Assembly: GCA_029259675.1 (NCBI GenBank)
Contig: JAJDES010000165.1
Coordinates: 1 to 5,531 of the forward strand
Source: Planctomycetota bacterium
GTDB taxonomy: Bacteria; Planctomycetota; UBA1135; GCA-002686595
Direction: 5' to 3'
Length of the DNA: 5,531 bases
The notes beneath the pieces are model-generated. The model was given only the letters and a program-made list of their open reading frames with translations, ran no database searches and was not told the DNA's origin. A program made the translations under genes and the position numbers. Below, in pieces: positions 4,867-5,531 of the stretch. The number at the start of each line of letters is the position of its first letter. Position 1 is the first letter of the stretch.

Positions 4867-5531
4867 ATGGCACACCGAAGCAATGGCAACAGGAATAGGA
4901 ATGCAGCTGAAAGTCGCCATAGGGGCAGTGCCCCTTTGGGCTTATTGATTTGGCTGTTCGCGGGTGCGCTCTTTGTCGCACCCTTCCTTCGCGAGGGGGA
5001 CGGTCCGGACGACACAACTCGCGAAGGCTGGGTGGATTGGCCGCGAGAAGCCGTCAATGCCAAGGAGGAGGGCACCTTTGATATCCCCTTCGCCGAGGAC
5101 GTTCGCTACTTCGAAGAAGACTTCGAACTCGATCTATCGTCATTCATCGCGACGGAAACAGACAAGCGCTTCGCGATCGGAAGCTCGTTTCTGTCCGACG
5201 CGGAACTCATCGACTGGGGACGCGTGCGACCCGGTCAAGGCACTTACCGAGATTACTGCGTCGGTTGCCACGGGGACCAAGGCGACGGCGCCGGTCCGGC
5301 GGCGAGGTATCTCAATCCTCGGCCGCGCAATTTCCGCAAGGGACTCTTCAAGTTCACAAGCACAAGCGTGGGTAGCCGCCCATTGCGGGAAGATATCTTC
5401 CGCACCATCACGCGCGGCTTGACCGGCTCATCCATGCCGGACTTTCGATTGCTATCGGAGGAGAAGCGCTGGGACCTAGTTGAATACGTGCGCTACCTCA
5501 GCATGCGCGGCGAGTACGAAGGCCTCCTATT
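4867..5531 (+). CDS. Membrane-anchored mono-haem c-type cytochrome (partial, runs off the window)
   Basis: The frame is open to the window end, giving 221 codons plus two bases. An Arg-rich start (residues 1-20) and a single hydrophobic stretch (about 23-41, PLGLLIWLFAGALFVAPFL) form an uncleaved anchor or signal peptide, so the rest should face the periplasm. After a linker of about 90 residues with an acidic, aromatic patch (77-90) comes a class I cytochrome c domain: CVGCH (131-135) binds haem covalently with H135 as axial ligand, and M190 in SSMPDF is the expected second ligand. The end of this domain is the helix EKRWDLVEYVRYLSMRGE. One domain is seen so far; a second haem domain could follow beyond the edge. 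The likely role is electron transfer in respiration; the partner complex is unknown. The ATG at 4867 is chosen because it supplies the charged n-region before the anchor. An in-frame TGA at 4771 limits upstream extension and there is no nearby Shine-Dalgarno sequence. It lies 278 bases after the kinase gene on the same strand. Confidence 0.88.
   Translation, partial: MAHRSNGNRNRNAAESRHRGSAPLGLLIWLFAGALFVAPFLREGDGPDDTTREGWVDWPREAVNAKEEGTFDIPFAEDVRYFEEDFELDLSSFIATETDKRFAIGSSFLSDAELIDWGRVRPGQGTYRDYCVGCHGDQGDGAGPAARYLNPRPRNFRKGLFKFTSTSVGSRPLREDIFRTITRGLTGSSMPDFRLLSEEKRWDLVEYVRYLSMRGEYEGLL

Noticed and set aside
4596..5075. 159-codon minus-strand frame across the cytochrome leader and N-terminus
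   Set aside because: It is antisense to the clear cytochrome coding region, has low-complexity Ser/Arg/Pro content and matches no known domain.

Overview
The window looks like chromosomal DNA of a GC-rich Gram-negative-type bacterium. It contains two minus-strand genes on the left and two plus-strand genes on the right, diverging from a gap at about 2854-3100. The c-type cytochrome (sequence pattern around CVGCH and SSMPDF, followed by a YLSMRGE stretch), the GT-C-like membrane protein with a long soluble tail, and the general lack of Shine-Dalgarno sequences suggest Planctomycetota or a related deep lineage. That assignment is from memory of family patterns and is only tentative. There is no sign of phage, IS element, CRISPR, tRNA or rRNA.

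Left half, minus strand: a 638-residue polytopic membrane protein (2853 to 937) resembles the PMT/ArnT type of GT-C glycosyltransferase. It carries a roughly 250-residue soluble C-terminal region with a recurring F-x-x-G-x-G motif. Downstream is an alkaline-phosphatase-superfamily (type I phosphodiesterase/nucleotide pyrophosphatase) gene (882 to 208). It keeps both ends of the fold but lacks the middle, including the usual nucleophile region, and has no convincing start codon. It sits in the same frame as the membrane gene, separated from it by a single TAG. Positions 1-207 hold no gene but contain a long inverted repeat (2-48) and two small GC hairpins.

Right half, plus strand: a soluble 495-residue PAS-PAS histidine kinase (3101-4588). 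Its first PAS domain aligns without gaps to the FixL haem-PAS region, placing a histidine and an arginine exactly where FixL has its haem ligand and distal arginine. After 278 bases of non-coding DNA rich in short hairpins comes a membrane-anchored mono-haem c-type cytochrome (4867 to beyond the window end).

Taken together, the right side suggests a haem/oxygen or redox sensing kinase beside a respiratory electron carrier, though no response regulator is visible. The left side suggests an envelope glycan or lipid-modification pair, of which the second gene is probably decayed or unusually reduced. Points worth a second look: the candidate haem-PAS, the gutted phosphatase and its same-frame TAG, the G-x-G repeat tail, an exact 18-bp in-frame repeat inside the kinase gene, the hairpin-rich leader of the cytochrome gene, and an excess of GGATCC sites.
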